From Streptomyces sp. f51 (GTDB taxonomy: Bacteria; Actinomycetota; Actinomycetes; Streptomycetales; Streptomycetaceae), in contig NZ_CP149798.1 of the NCBI RefSeq assembly GCF_037940415.1, forward strand, positions 4,683,001-4,747,000: a stretch of 64,000 nucleotides of DNA, written 5' to 3'. Positions 43,597 through 52,262 of this stretch are shown in pieces. The number at the start of each line of letters is the position of its first letter. The stretch's first letter is position 1. Below the pieces are notes generated by a model, which saw only the letters and a list, made by a program, of their open reading frames with translations, ran no database searches and was not told the DNA's origin. The position numbers were made by a program, and so were the translations under genes.

Positions 43597-43630
43597 GGCC
43601 CCGCCCGCCGCGGCTGCGGCGAGCGGGGCC
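43597..43630 (-). terminator. Chitinase terminator
   Basis: GGCCCCGC (43597-43604) pairs with GCGGGGCC (43623-43630), and CGCCGC (43606-43611) with GCGGCG (43616-43621), around a GGCT loop. It lies about 40 bases beyond the chitinase stop codon. Confidence 0.75.
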
Positions 43631-43670
43631 CGAGGGGCACCGCCGGGGAAGGGGAAGGAGGCGGGGGGGA

Positions 43671-45374
43671 CTACAGGGCGTGCACGTGCGGTCCGACCGC
43701 GTTCGACCAGGCGTTGCCCGACGAGGCGTCCCAGTTCGTCGACCAGGTCATCGCGCCGCGCAGCGCCGGGTAGGCCTTGGACGGCTTGAACGAACCGCAG
43801 TTGGTGAGCTTGGTCAGACAGTCGAGGGCGTTGTTCACGATGGTCGGGGAGACGTAGCCGCTGCCCGCGCCGCTGGTGGAGGCGGGCAGGCCGAGGCCGA
43901 CCTGGGACGGGTCGAGGCCGCCCTGGAGCTGGATGCAGGCCAGTGCCGTCAGGAAGTCGACCGAGCCCTGCGAGTAGACCTTGCCGTCGCAGCCGAGCAT
44001 CGAACCGCTGTTGTAGTACTGCATGTTGACGACGGTGAGGATGTCCTTGACGTTCAGCGCCGTCTGGAAGTACGAGTTCGACGTGGACTGCATGTCGATG
44101 GTCTGCGGGGCCATGGTGATGACCAGGGACGAGCCCGCCTTCGCGGACAGGGACCGCAGCGCCTGGGACATGTAGGTCGCGTTGAGGCCGTTCTCCAGGT
44201 CGATGTCGACGCCGTTGAAGCCGTACGTCTGCATCAGGGAGTAGACGGAGTTGGCGAAGTTCGTGGCCGAGGCGGAGTCGCTCACCGAGATGGTGCCGTT
44301 CTGGCCGCCGATGGAGATGACGACCTTCTTGCCCGCGGCCTGCTTGGCCTTGATGTCGGCCTTGAACTGGTCGACGGTGTAGCCGCCGAGGCCGGCCGAG
44401 TCGAGCGTGAAGCTCACGGCGCCCGGCGTGCCCGTGGCGTCGGCGAAGGCGACGGCGATGATGTCGTACTGCGACGGCACGGCGGCGATGGTCTGCACGG
44501 TGGCACCGTTGTTGAAGTTCTGCCAGTAGCCCGTCACGGCGTGCGCCGGAACGGTACCGCCGCCCCCTCCGCCACCGGACGCGGTCGTCGTCCCGGTGAC
44601 GGCCGACGACTTCGCCGACTCACCGGCCGAGTTGGTCGCGCTCACCTGGAACGAGTACGCCGTGGAGGCGGTGAGCCCCGAGATCGTCGCGGAGGTCCCG
44701 GTCACCGCCTGGACCTTCGAACCGCCCTGGTACACGTTGTAGCCGGTCGCGCCCGACACCGTGTTCCAGGCGAGCGAGACGGACGAGGAGGTCGTGGAGG
44801 ACACGGCGAGGCCCGCGGGGGTCGCCGGGACCGTGGGGGCCGGGTCGCCGCCACCGCCGCCGTCGGGCCCGAACACCGAGACGTCGTCCGCGAGGTAGGC
44901 GGGCTGTCCGTACCAGCCGTGCGTCCAGACCGTCACCGACGTCGTCGAGGCGCCGGTGGTGAAGGTGGTCGAGAGCTGCGTCCAGGTGGTGTTGGGCGTC
45001 CAGGTCGAGACGTCGGTGGTCCCCGTGCCGCTCGCCCCGATGTAGGTGTAGGACCCCTGGACCCAGGCGCTCAGCGTGTAGGTCGAGTTGGGCTTGACCG
45101 CGACGGACTGCGAGCACTGGGCGAAGTCCTGGCCCGCGGGGGTGGCCTTCAGGGCGGCCGCGCCGCTGTGGACCGGGGAGGACACGGTCGTGCCGCTGCC
45201 CGCCGAACAGGTCCAGTTGCTCAGGCCGGACTCGAAGCCGCCGTTCTTGACGTTGTTGACGTCGGCGGCCTGGGCCTGGCCGGCCAGCCCCGTGAGGGTG
45301 AGCACCGAGGCGGTGAGGGCGGCGGCGAGGGCTCCCGCCCATCTCCGTCCGGGCATACGGATGACGCGGTCCAC
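43671..45374 (-). CDS. Secreted GH18 chitinase with CBM and FN3 modules
   Basis: A 567-residue secreted enzyme. A signal peptide (1-36, ending GQAQA) is followed by a carbohydrate-binding beta-sandwich (about 38-170), a fibronectin type III domain (about 182-270), a poly-Gly linker and a family 18 catalytic domain (about 280-560) with the DxDxE motif in GVDIDLENG. The MQYYN segment completes the active-site wall. It hydrolyses chitin to chito-oligomers. The GTG at 45374 follows GGAGG. A dre operator upstream links it to N-acetylglucosamine control by DasR. Confidence 0.93.
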   Translation of the reverse strand: MDRVIRMPGRRWAGALAAALTASVLTLTGLAGQAQAADVNNVKNGGFESGLSNWTCSAGSGTTVSSPVHSGAAALKATPAGQDFAQCSQSVAVKPNSTYTLSAWVQGSYTYIGASGTGTTDVSTWTPNTTWTQLSTTFTTGASTTSVTVWTHGWYGQPAYLADDVSVFGPDGGGGGDPAPTVPATPAGLAVSSTTSSSVSLAWNTVSGATGYNVYQGGSKVQAVTGTSATISGLTASTAYSFQVSATNSAGESAKSSAVTGTTTASGGGGGGGTVPAHAVTGYWQNFNNGATVQTIAAVPSQYDIIAVAFADATGTPGAVSFTLDSAGLGGYTVDQFKADIKAKQAAGKKVVISIGGQNGTISVSDSASATNFANSVYSLMQTYGFNGVDIDLENGLNATYMSQALRSLSAKAGSSLVITMAPQTIDMQSTSNSYFQTALNVKDILTVVNMQYYNSGSMLGCDGKVYSQGSVDFLTALACIQLQGGLDPSQVGLGLPASTSGAGSGYVSPTIVNNALDCLTKLTNCGSFKPSKAYPALRGAMTWSTNWDASSGNAWSNAVGPHVHAL

Positions 45375-45726
45375 TGGGTCCTCCAGGGAGAAGTGGGGGA
45401 GGGGAGGGGGAACGGAACGGTGGCCACCGCCGGTGGATACAAGTTGGTCCAGACCAATCGGGTTGTCAAGCCCCGCGGCATTCTCAACACCCTTATGGGA
45501 GGGCCCAGTTGTTTTGAGGCGGCTTACTCTCCGTTGATCACGCCCGCACCTTCGGTGAGATGATCTCGGTGATTCTGTGTTGAGCGGGCCATGCCGTGGA
45601 TATGGTGCTGATGCAAGAGGGCGTCACAGTGGCGATCCGCGGCCGTATGGGAACGTCCGTGAGCGCTCTGTGGCGACAAAGGGGCGATCTGAGGCGGTGG
45701 TTGACCACCCTGCCGCAGTGAACGGG
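45375..45726. other. Divergent region between chitinase and the tad-side gene
   Basis: This 352-base gap holds no credible gene. It contains the chitinase promoter and dre site, a CCACCGCCGGTGG dyad (45424-45436) in the chitinase leader, and the unmapped promoter of the rightward gene. Nothing else was recognised. Confidence 0.6.
45444..45457 (-). promoter_or_regulatory. dre operator (DasR-binding site) of the chitinase promoter
   Basis: TTGGTCCAGACCAA has perfect TTGGTC/GACCAA arms with a two-base centre, very close to the DasR element TGGTCTAGACCA. On the minus strand a perfect -35 TTGACA (45469-45464) lies just upstream, so the site sits where it would block initiation. Known biology: DasR represses chitinases until glucosamine-6-phosphate releases it. 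Confidence 0.8.
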
Positions 45727-46617
45727 GTGTGTGCCGTGCCGACCGCGATAGCCGTCACCAGTCCCGATCTGGTGCTCCCGCCGCACGACCGGCAGACCCC
45801 GCCGGCGGTCGTCCAGCCGCTCGGCACCCTGGAGGACTCCCTCACCGGGATGCACGCGCTCATCGAACAGCACGGGTACGTCATCTCCCTGTACCCGGCC
45901 GGAACCGGGAACGCGGTCACCCAGCGGCTGCACACCGTCCGCTCCGTCCTGGAGAGCGACCGCATCGCGCTGCTCGGCATCGACCTGCCACCGCTCGGAA
46001 TCGCCCTGCTGGCCCAGCAGTTGCGCCAGCTCTCGGTCTGCGACTTCAGCCCCGGCGTGCTCGCCTCCGCGGCCCGGCTGCTCGCCCACTACATCTACGC
46101 GGGCGCCCTGCTCGGCTCCGTGGCCAAGCTGGACCGGGTCCCGGTCTCTTTGAAGTCGCACGCCAAGTCCTGGGTCCCGGGCGCCCAGTTCGCCGTACTC
46201 GCCAACCCCCGGGCCGAGTTGATCCGGATCGGCCAGGAGGAGCTGCCCGGACCGGAGTTCGGGACCCGGCTGCTCTGGGCCGCGGGCCAGCCGCCGTCCG
46301 ACTGGGTCACCTCCACCCTCGCGCCCGCCTGGCAGGTCCAGGGCACCGCGACCGTCCCGCTGCCCGGGGAATCGGTCCGCTGGTGGGGGACCGGCAAACT
46401 GGTCGAGTTCGCCGCCGGACTGTACGACGTCTCGGTCCTCTACCAGCTCGTCTCCTCCGTCCGGCGCGACGCGTGCCGCTGGTGCGGCCTCGAACTCATC
46501 GGTGACCGCTGCGGGTTCTGCGCCGCCCCGCTGTCCCCGCCCTCCGCCGAGGAGCATCCGGCCGCCCCCGTCCGGGCAGCCTCTCCGGTACGCGCCCTTC
46601 CCCGGGGCGCCACCTAG
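45727..46617 (+). CDS. Uncharacterised protein with C-terminal zinc-ribbon cysteines
   Basis: A 296-residue protein of unrecognised family. The middle is alpha/beta (LLGIDLPPLGIALLAQQL, and a long helical ASAARLLAHYIYAG), and near the C-terminus CRWCGLELIGDRCGFC supplies two CxxC pairs. The start is uncertain: GTG codons at 45718, 45727 and 45736 are all in frame and none has a clear ribosome site. It precedes the tad genes in the same direction, so a link to them is possible but unproven. Confidence 0.7.
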   Translation: MCAVPTAIAVTSPDLVLPPHDRQTPPAVVQPLGTLEDSLTGMHALIEQHGYVISLYPAGTGNAVTQRLHTVRSVLESDRIALLGIDLPPLGIALLAQQLRQLSVCDFSPGVLASAARLLAHYIYAGALLGSVAKLDRVPVSLKSHAKSWVPGAQFAVLANPRAELIRIGQEELPGPEFGTRLLWAAGQPPSDWVTSTLAPAWQVQGTATVPLPGESVRWWGTGKLVEFAAGLYDVSVLYQLVSSVRRDACRWCGLELIGDRCGFCAAPLSPPSAEEHPAAPVRAASPVRALPRGAT

Positions 46618-46641
46618 GCCCCTGGGCCCCGCCGCCCCACC

Positions 46642-46755
46642 CAGGCACCACCGTCCCGCCCAGGCACCACCGTCCCGCCCAGGCACCACCGTCCCGCCCA
46701 GGCACCACCGTCCCGCCCAGGCACCACCGCGCCACCCAGGCACCACCGCCCCACC
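46642..46755 (+). repeat. Six-copy 19-base tandem repeat upstream of cpaB
   Basis: Units CAGGCACCACCGTCCCGCC repeat at 46642, 46661, 46680, 46699, 46718 and 46737; the first four are identical and the last two differ at two or three bases. The array fills the gap between the zinc-ribbon gene and cpaB. The 19-base period is not a multiple of three, and no frame here looks coding. Its copy number is likely to vary between strains. Confidence 0.9.
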
Positions 46756-46808
46756 CAGGAACGACAGCCCGGTCCAGTCCCCGGTACCGCCCCACGAGGT
46801 GAGATTCA

Positions 46809-47522
46809 GTGAACTCGCGCCAGCGCCGCGGCGTCATCCTGCTGGCCCTCTCGGTCCTGTGCGCCCTCGGCGCCTTCGCCGGAGTCCTCTCGGTGATCCG
46901 CGACGTGAACTCCAAGGTCGGCCCGGAGGTCACGGCGTACCGCCTCAAGAGCGACATCGCGCCCTACAAGGAGCTGTCGGCCGACCAGTTCGAGAAGATC
47001 TCGATGCCCGAGCGGTGGCTGTCGTCCACCGCGGTCACCGACCTCGCGCGGATCCGCGGGAAGATCGCCGTCACCCGGCTGGAGAAGGGCTCCCTGCTCC
47101 AGGCCGACATGATCGTGGACAAGCCGCAGCTCGCCCCCGGGCAGCAGGAGATAGCCATCATGATCGACGCGTCGACCGGGGTCGCCGGCAAGATCGACCC
47201 CGGGTCGCGGGTCAACATCTACGCCACCTTCAAGGCGCAGAACGACAAGGGCCGGGACCAGTCCAAGGTGATCGTCGAGAACGCCCGCGTCATCGACGTC
47301 GGCAAGCTCACCGCCCTCGAACCCGACCAGTCCAGCGCCGACCGGCGCAACAGTGCCGCCCAGGCCGTCCCGATCACCTTCGCGCTCGGTACCGCCGACG
47401 CCCAACGCGTCGCCTACGCCGAGTCGTTCGCCGAGCACGTCCGGCTCGCCCTGGTCGCCGGCGGCTCCGACACGATCGTGGCGCCCGGCGACCGTACGTA
47501 CACCCTCGACGAGGACAAGTAG
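46809..47522 (+). CDS. cpaB: SAF-domain pilus assembly protein CpaB/RcpC-like
   Basis: A 237-residue protein with an N-terminal transmembrane helix (about 8-29), a SAF/beta-clip domain (about 40-105, with LEKGSLLQADMI) and a C-terminal beta-rich part (about 110-237). This is the usual CpaB layout in tad loci, where it helps assemble or regulate the pilus channel. The GTG follows GAGGTGAG. It is the first clear tad gene of the operon. Confidence 0.85.
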   Translation: MNSRQRRGVILLALSVLCALGAFAGVLSVIRDVNSKVGPEVTAYRLKSDIAPYKELSADQFEKISMPERWLSSTAVTDLARIRGKIAVTRLEKGSLLQADMIVDKPQLAPGQQEIAIMIDASTGVAGKIDPGSRVNIYATFKAQNDKGRDQSKVIVENARVIDVGKLTALEPDQSSADRRNSAAQAVPITFALGTADAQRVAYAESFAEHVRLALVAGGSDTIVAPGDRTYTLDEDK

Positions 47523-47588
47523 GAGGCCGCGCATGAGGTCCATGCCCACCGGGACCGGAACGCGGTACGCCAGCGAGGAGCTTCGCCG

Positions 47589-49208
47589 ATGACCATCCGT
47601 ATCCTTCCCGCCGTCGGGGACATCGACTCGGCCCGCGCGCTCACCACCCTGCTGAGCCAGCTCGCCGACACCGAACCCGCCCCGCCCGTACCCGACTCGA
47701 CCGCGCTCCTCGACACCCTCGCCCGGCTGGCCGCCGACTCGCTGGACGAGCTGCCCGAAGTCGTCCTGGTGCACGAACGCATCGGCCCCGTACCGGCGTT
47801 GGACCTGATCCGCGACCTCGTGATGCGCTTCCCCGCCGTCGGCGTCGTCCTCATCACCGCCGACACCAGCACCGGCGTCCTCACCGCCGCCATGGACTCC
47901 GGCGCCCGCGGGATCATCGGCCTCCCGCTCGGCTACGACGCCCTCGCCGAACGCGTCCAGGCGGCCGCCGCCTGGTCCGCAGGAATGCGCCGCCATCTGC
48001 ACAGCGGGGCGCCGGAGCTGTATACGGGCCCCGGCGGCACCGTCGTCACCGTGACCGGTGCGAAGGGCGGGGTCGGCGCGACCGTCACGGCGGTCCAGCT
48101 CGCCCTCGCCGCGAAGGCCTCGGGCCGCACCGTGGCCCTGCTCGACCTGGACCTCCAGTCCGGCGACGTGGCCTCGTACCTCGACGTGCAGTTCCGCCGG
48201 TCGGTGGCCGACCTGGCGGCCATCACCGACATCAGCCCGCGCGTGCTCCAGGACGCCGTCTACACCCACGACAGCGGTGTCGCCCTGCTGCTGGCCCCCG
48301 GCGAGGGTGAGCGCGGCGAGGAGGTCACCGACCGGGTCGCCCGCCAGGTCCTCGGGGCACTGCGCTCACGTCACGACGTCGTGGTCGTCGACTGCGGATC
48401 CCAGATGAACTCCGCCACGGCCGCGGTCGTCGAGATGGCCGACCAGGCCCTGCTCCTGGTCACCCCCGACGTCATCGCCGTACGCGCCGCCAAACGCATG
48501 GTCCGGATGTGGGACCGCCTCCAGATCCGCAAGGCGGAGGAGACCACGACGGTCGTGAACCGCTTCGCCCGCGGTACGGAGATCCAGCCGTCCCTCGTCG
48601 AACGCGTCACCGGCACCCGGGTGGCCCGCACCGCGATCCCCGCCGCGTTCAAGGAACTCCAGTCGGTCGTCGACGCGGGCCGGCTCCAGGACCTGGACGC
48701 CCGCTCGACCGTCAAGCAGGCGCTGTGGGCCCTCGCCGGCGACCTCGGTCTCGTGGTCCCCCAGGAGGGCGGGGGCGGCGGCAGACGCCGCAAGGCCTCC
48801 GTCCCGGACCGGGGCGCACTCTCGCTGCGCGGCCGGGGCGGCGACCGGGGGGCGGTCACCCTCGAATTCGCCGGGATGTTCCCGCTGCTGCTGGTCGTCA
48901 TGACGATCCTGTGGCAGTGCGTGCTCTACGGCTACTCGTACTCGCTGGCCGGGAACGCGGCGGACGAGGCGGCACGGGCCGCCACCGCGGCCTACGCCGT
49001 CCACGGCGACGTACCGGGCGCCTGCGCCGCCGCCGGGGGCAAGCATCTGCCGGGCTCCTGGAAGGGCGCGGACATCGCCTGCGGGCCCGACGGCCAGGTC
49101 ATGACGGCCACCGTCCAGGTCGACGTCCCGCTGTTCTTCCCGGGCTTCGACGCGGGCTTCCGCGTACGGGGCAAGGCGGGCGCGGCGCTGGAGGGGGACG
49201 ACCGATGA
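47589..49208 (+). CDS. TadZ/CpaE-type ATPase fused to a TadE-like pseudopilin domain
   Basis: A 539-residue fusion. Residues about 1-130 resemble a degenerate receiver domain as in TadZ/CpaE. Residues about 145-400 are a MinD/ParA ATPase with the deviant Walker A KGGVGAT and VVVDCGSQMN. From about 420, GAVTLEFAGMFPLLLVVM begins a TadE-like segment with its transmembrane helix and an extracytoplasmic C-terminus. TadZ localises the machine at the cell pole or membrane; TadE is normally a separate minor pilin. The TadE stop overlaps the next start (ATGA). GAGGAG precedes the ATG. Confidence 0.85.
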   Translation: MTIRILPAVGDIDSARALTTLLSQLADTEPAPPVPDSTALLDTLARLAADSLDELPEVVLVHERIGPVPALDLIRDLVMRFPAVGVVLITADTSTGVLTAAMDSGARGIIGLPLGYDALAERVQAAAAWSAGMRRHLHSGAPELYTGPGGTVVTVTGAKGGVGATVTAVQLALAAKASGRTVALLDLDLQSGDVASYLDVQFRRSVADLAAITDISPRVLQDAVYTHDSGVALLLAPGEGERGEEVTDRVARQVLGALRSRHDVVVVDCGSQMNSATAAVVEMADQALLLVTPDVIAVRAAKRMVRMWDRLQIRKAEETTTVVNRFARGTEIQPSLVERVTGTRVARTAIPAAFKELQSVVDAGRLQDLDARSTVKQALWALAGDLGLVVPQEGGGGGRRRKASVPDRGALSLRGRGGDRGAVTLEFAGMFPLLLVVMTILWQCVLYGYSYSLAGNAADEAARAATAAYAVHGDVPGACAAAGGKHLPGSWKGADIACGPDGQVMTATVQVDVPLFFPGFDAGFRVRGKAGAALEGDDR

Positions 49209-49741
49209 AGACGCACCCGCGGACGGCACCCGGCGGAAGGGGGCGTGCCGGTACGTCGTCTGTCCGTCGCTCACGTCCGGATCGGGCGACGCCGCACACC
49301 GCGCCGACGTCCGATCCAGCGGCGGCGGACGGATGCACCGGCACGCCCCCGACCCACCGCGCGCCGGCGGCCGCACCGGCGTCCGCTCCCGAGCCCGCGC
49401 GCCGGCCCCTGGACGACCGGGGTGTCTCCATCCTGGAGTTCGTGGGGTTCCTGCCGATCCTGCTGCTCGTCGGGCTGGCCGCCGTCCAGCTCGGGCTCAT
49501 CGGGTACGGCGTCAACCAGGCCGGTACCGCGGCGCGCGCCGCCGCGCGGGTCGCCTCGCAGGGCGGTGACGGCGGGGCCGCCGGACGCGCCGCGGTCAGC
49601 GGATGGCTCGACCCGCGGGTCACCCCCGACAGGGGAGCCGAGACCACCACCGCGACGGTCCAGGTCCACGTCCCCGGCGTCATCCCCCTCTTCGGCGGCT
49701 ACGACGTCACCCGCCACGCCACCATGCCCACCGACGACTGA
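49205..49741 (+). CDS. TadE/TadF-type minor pilin-like protein
   Basis: A 178-residue protein with an unusually long, disordered N-terminus (1-68, rich in Pro, Ala, Arg and Thr). A TadE-type segment follows (DDRGVSILEFVGFLPILLLV, with the transmembrane helix at about 75-97) and a short exterior domain. It is the second TadE-like unit in a row. It overlaps the upstream fusion by four bases. Confidence 0.8.
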   Translation: MKTHPRTAPGGRGRAGTSSVRRSRPDRATPHTAPTSDPAAADGCTGTPPTHRAPAAAPASAPEPARRPLDDRGVSILEFVGFLPILLLVGLAAVQLGLIGYGVNQAGTAARAAARVASQGGDGGAAGRAAVSGWLDPRVTPDRGAETTTATVQVHVPGVIPLFGGYDVTRHATMPTDD

Positions 49742-49759
49742 CCGGGAGGAGCCGACACC

Positions 49760-51100
49760 ATGAGCCTGCGATCCCGCATCGCCGCCCCCGACGAGGGCGG
49801 ACCCGCCCGTGAGGACGGACACCTCGTCGCCGTCTACCGCGCCAAACTCCTGGAGGAGATCGACCTCGCCGAGATGTCCAGCCTGGCGGCCGCCGAACGC
49901 CGGGTCCGTCTCGAACGCGTCCTCGGCCACATCATCAGCCGCGAGGGCCCGGTCCTCTCCACCGCCGAACGCTCCCAGCTGATCCGCAGGGTCGTCGACG
50001 AGGCACTCGGACTCGGCGTCCTCGAACCGCTCCTGGCCGACGCGTCCATCACCGAGATCATGGTCAACGGCCCGGACTCGATCTTCGTCGAGCGGGCGGG
50101 CCGCGTCGAACAGCTGCCGCTGCGCTTCGCGTCCAACGAGCAGCTCATGCAGACCATCGAGCGCATCGTCTCGACGGTCAACCGCCGCGTCGACGAGTCC
50201 AACCCGATGGTCGACGCCCGTCTGCCCACCGGCGAGCGCGTCAACGTCATCATCCCGCCGCTCGCCCTGACCGGCCCCACCCTCACCATCCGCCGCTTCC
50301 CCCGGGCGTACACCCTCCCGGAGCTCATCGGCCTCGGCTCCCTCGACGAACAGACGCTCATGCTGCTCGCGGCCTTCGTGCGGGCCCGCTTCAACGTCAT
50401 CGTCAGCGGCGGCACCGGCAGTGGCAAGACCACCCTGCTCAACGCGCTCTCCGGACTGATCCCCTCCCACGAGCGCATCATCACCATCGAGGACTCCGCC
50501 GAACTCCAGCTCCAGCAGGAGCACGTCATCCGCCTCGAATCGCGCCCCCCGAACGTGGAGGGCAAGGGCCAGATCACCATCCGCGACCTGGTCCGCAACT
50601 CCCTGCGCATGCGCCCCGACCGCATCATCGTCGGCGAGGTCCGCGGCGGCGAGACCCTCGACATGCTCCAGGCCATGTCGACGGGCCACGACGGCTCGCT
50701 CGCCACCGTCCACGCCAACTCCGCCGAGGACGCCCTCATGCGCCTCCAGACCCTCGGCTCGATGTCCGAGGTCCAGATCCCCTTCGAGGCGCTCAAGGAC
50801 CAGATCAACTCGGCCGTCGACGTCGTCGTCCAGCTGTCCCGGCACGCCGACGGCTCCCGCAAGGTCACGGAGGTCGCGCTGCTCGTCTCGCACGGCCGCG
50901 AACAGTTCCGCGTCACCCCGGTCACCCGCTTCGTGCCCCGCCCGGTCGGCGCCGACCGCGTGGTGCGAGGCCACTTCGAGCACCTGCCGCTGCCGCGTTC
51001 CGTCGCGGAGAAGCTGTACGTCGCCAACGAGCCGCTCCCGCCCGCCTTCGGCGTCGCCGAGGCCATCGACGCGCTCAACACGAGGCAGGCCATCGGATGA
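49760..51100 (+). CDS. cpaF: Tad secretion ATPase CpaF/TadA
   Basis: A 446-residue hexameric motor ATPase of the type II/IV secretion family. Walker A is GGTGSGKTT; the Asp/Glu boxes are in IITIEDSAELQL and IIVGEVRGGE, and the His box is in GHDGSLATVHANS. It powers pilin extrusion from the cytoplasmic face. GGAGGAG lies before the ATG. It is the best-conserved gene of the tad locus. Confidence 0.95.
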   Translation: MSLRSRIAAPDEGGPAREDGHLVAVYRAKLLEEIDLAEMSSLAAAERRVRLERVLGHIISREGPVLSTAERSQLIRRVVDEALGLGVLEPLLADASITEIMVNGPDSIFVERAGRVEQLPLRFASNEQLMQTIERIVSTVNRRVDESNPMVDARLPTGERVNVIIPPLALTGPTLTIRRFPRAYTLPELIGLGSLDEQTLMLLAAFVRARFNVIVSGGTGSGKTTLLNALSGLIPSHERIITIEDSAELQLQQEHVIRLESRPPNVEGKGQITIRDLVRNSLRMRPDRIIVGEVRGGETLDMLQAMSTGHDGSLATVHANSAEDALMRLQTLGSMSEVQIPFEALKDQINSAVDVVVQLSRHADGSRKVTEVALLVSHGREQFRVTPVTRFVPRPVGADRVVRGHFEHLPLPRSVAEKLYVANEPLPPAFGVAEAIDALNTRQAIG

Positions 51101-51312
51101 CGCCCCCTGCCGCGAAACCCGCGACCGCGGGATCCCCCGCCGTCGATCACCCCGCCTCCGAGCCCGCCGCGCCCACGCGTCCCGCCCGCGTGAGGCCCAC
51201 CCCGGTGCCTCGCACCCCCGTGCCTCCCACCCCAGCCCCGTCCACCCTCGCCCCGTCCCCCCCCGCCCCGTCCACCCCCGCCCCGCTCACCTCCGAAGGG
51301 AGGCAGCCATGA
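51097..51312 (+). CDS. Proline-rich short frame linking cpaF and tadB (doubtful)
   Basis: A 71-codon frame that overlaps cpaF by four bases (ATGA) and tadB by four bases (ATGA). The product is almost only Pro, Ala, Thr, Ser and Val with repeated TPAP-like units. The exact stop/start linkage at both ends argues for translation as a coupling peptide, but low complexity and lack of a ribosome site argue against a true gene. Confidence 0.35.
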   Translation: MTPPAAKPATAGSPAVDHPASEPAAPTRPARVRPTPVPRTPVPPTPAPSTLAPSPPAPSTPAPLTSEGRQP

Positions 51313-52250
51313 ACGACCCCGCGCTCCTCGCCCTCGGCGGGACGCTCCTCGGCGGCACGCTCGCCGTCGCGGGCGTGCACATCTACGCCTCGGGCCGCGC
51401 CCAGCGACGGGAGCTCTACGAACGGCTCTCCGGCGGCGGCCGCCCGCACACGGAAGGCGGCCGGACCCGCCGCTTCGCGGGCGTCGACCGCAGACTGCGC
51501 CGCACCCGCCTCGGCCGCACGATCCATCTGCGCCTGACGGCCACGGGGCTCGACCTCACGGCGGGCGAGTTCTTCACCTACGTCACCGCCGTGATCGTCG
51601 CCCTGTGGCTGATCGCGGCCTCGACCCTGGCCCCCTTCTTCGGCCCGATCGCCGCGATCCTCGGCGGATGGAGCGCGGCCGTCTTCCTCAACTGGCAGCG
51701 CCAGAAACGCATCGAGGCGTTCATCAACCAACTCCCCGACGTGGCACGCCTGCTGGCGAACGCCACGGCCGCGGGTCTCGCCCTGCGCACGGCCCTCGCC
51801 ATGGCCGCGGAGGAGCTGGAGGCCCCGGCGGGCGAGGAACTTGCCCATGTGGCCGACCAGTTGATGCTGGGCCGCACGATCGACGACGCCCTCGGGGAAC
51901 TCTCCGAACGGCTGCCCTCGCGCGAGCTGATCGTCCTCGTCACCACCCTCGTCCTCGCCAACAAGGCGGGCGGCTCCGTCGTCAGCTCCCTGCGCAACCT
52001 CACCCAGACCCTGGAAGACCGCAAGGAGACCCGCCGCGAGGTCCGCACCATGCTCTCCGAGGTCAACGCGACCGCCTTCACGGTCCCCTTCCTCGGCATC
52101 GGCTCGCTCGTGCTGATCAACTCCTCGAACGAGGGAGCGCTCGCCCGTGTCACCGGCTCCCCGCTCGGGCAGGGCCTCGTGCTGCTCGCCCTCGGGCTCT
52201 ACACCGTGGGCTTCTTCGTCATCCGTCGCCTCGGCAAGATCGAAGTGTGA
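51309..52250 (+). CDS. tadB: TadB inner-membrane platform protein
   Basis: A 313-residue type II secretion F-family protein with an N-terminal helix, two central transmembrane helices (about 80-125), a cytoplasmic four-helix domain with DVARLLANATAAGLALRTAL and ELSERLPSRELIVLVTTLVL, and two C-terminal helices. It forms the membrane platform with TadC on the CpaF motor. GGGAGG is six bases before the ATG. Confidence 0.9.
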   Translation: MNDPALLALGGTLLGGTLAVAGVHIYASGRAQRRELYERLSGGGRPHTEGGRTRRFAGVDRRLRRTRLGRTIHLRLTATGLDLTAGEFFTYVTAVIVALWLIAASTLAPFFGPIAAILGGWSAAVFLNWQRQKRIEAFINQLPDVARLLANATAAGLALRTALAMAAEELEAPAGEELAHVADQLMLGRTIDDALGELSERLPSRELIVLVTTLVLANKAGGSVVSSLRNLTQTLEDRKETRREVRTMLSEVNATAFTVPFLGIGSLVLINSSNEGALARVTGSPLGQGLVLLALGLYTVGFFVIRRLGKIEV

Positions 52251-52262
52251 GGGAGGGCCACC

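Noticed and set aside
46642..46755. Possible CRISPR array
   Set aside because: The 19-base units are directly adjacent with no spacers, and no cas genes are near; it is a simple tandem repeat.
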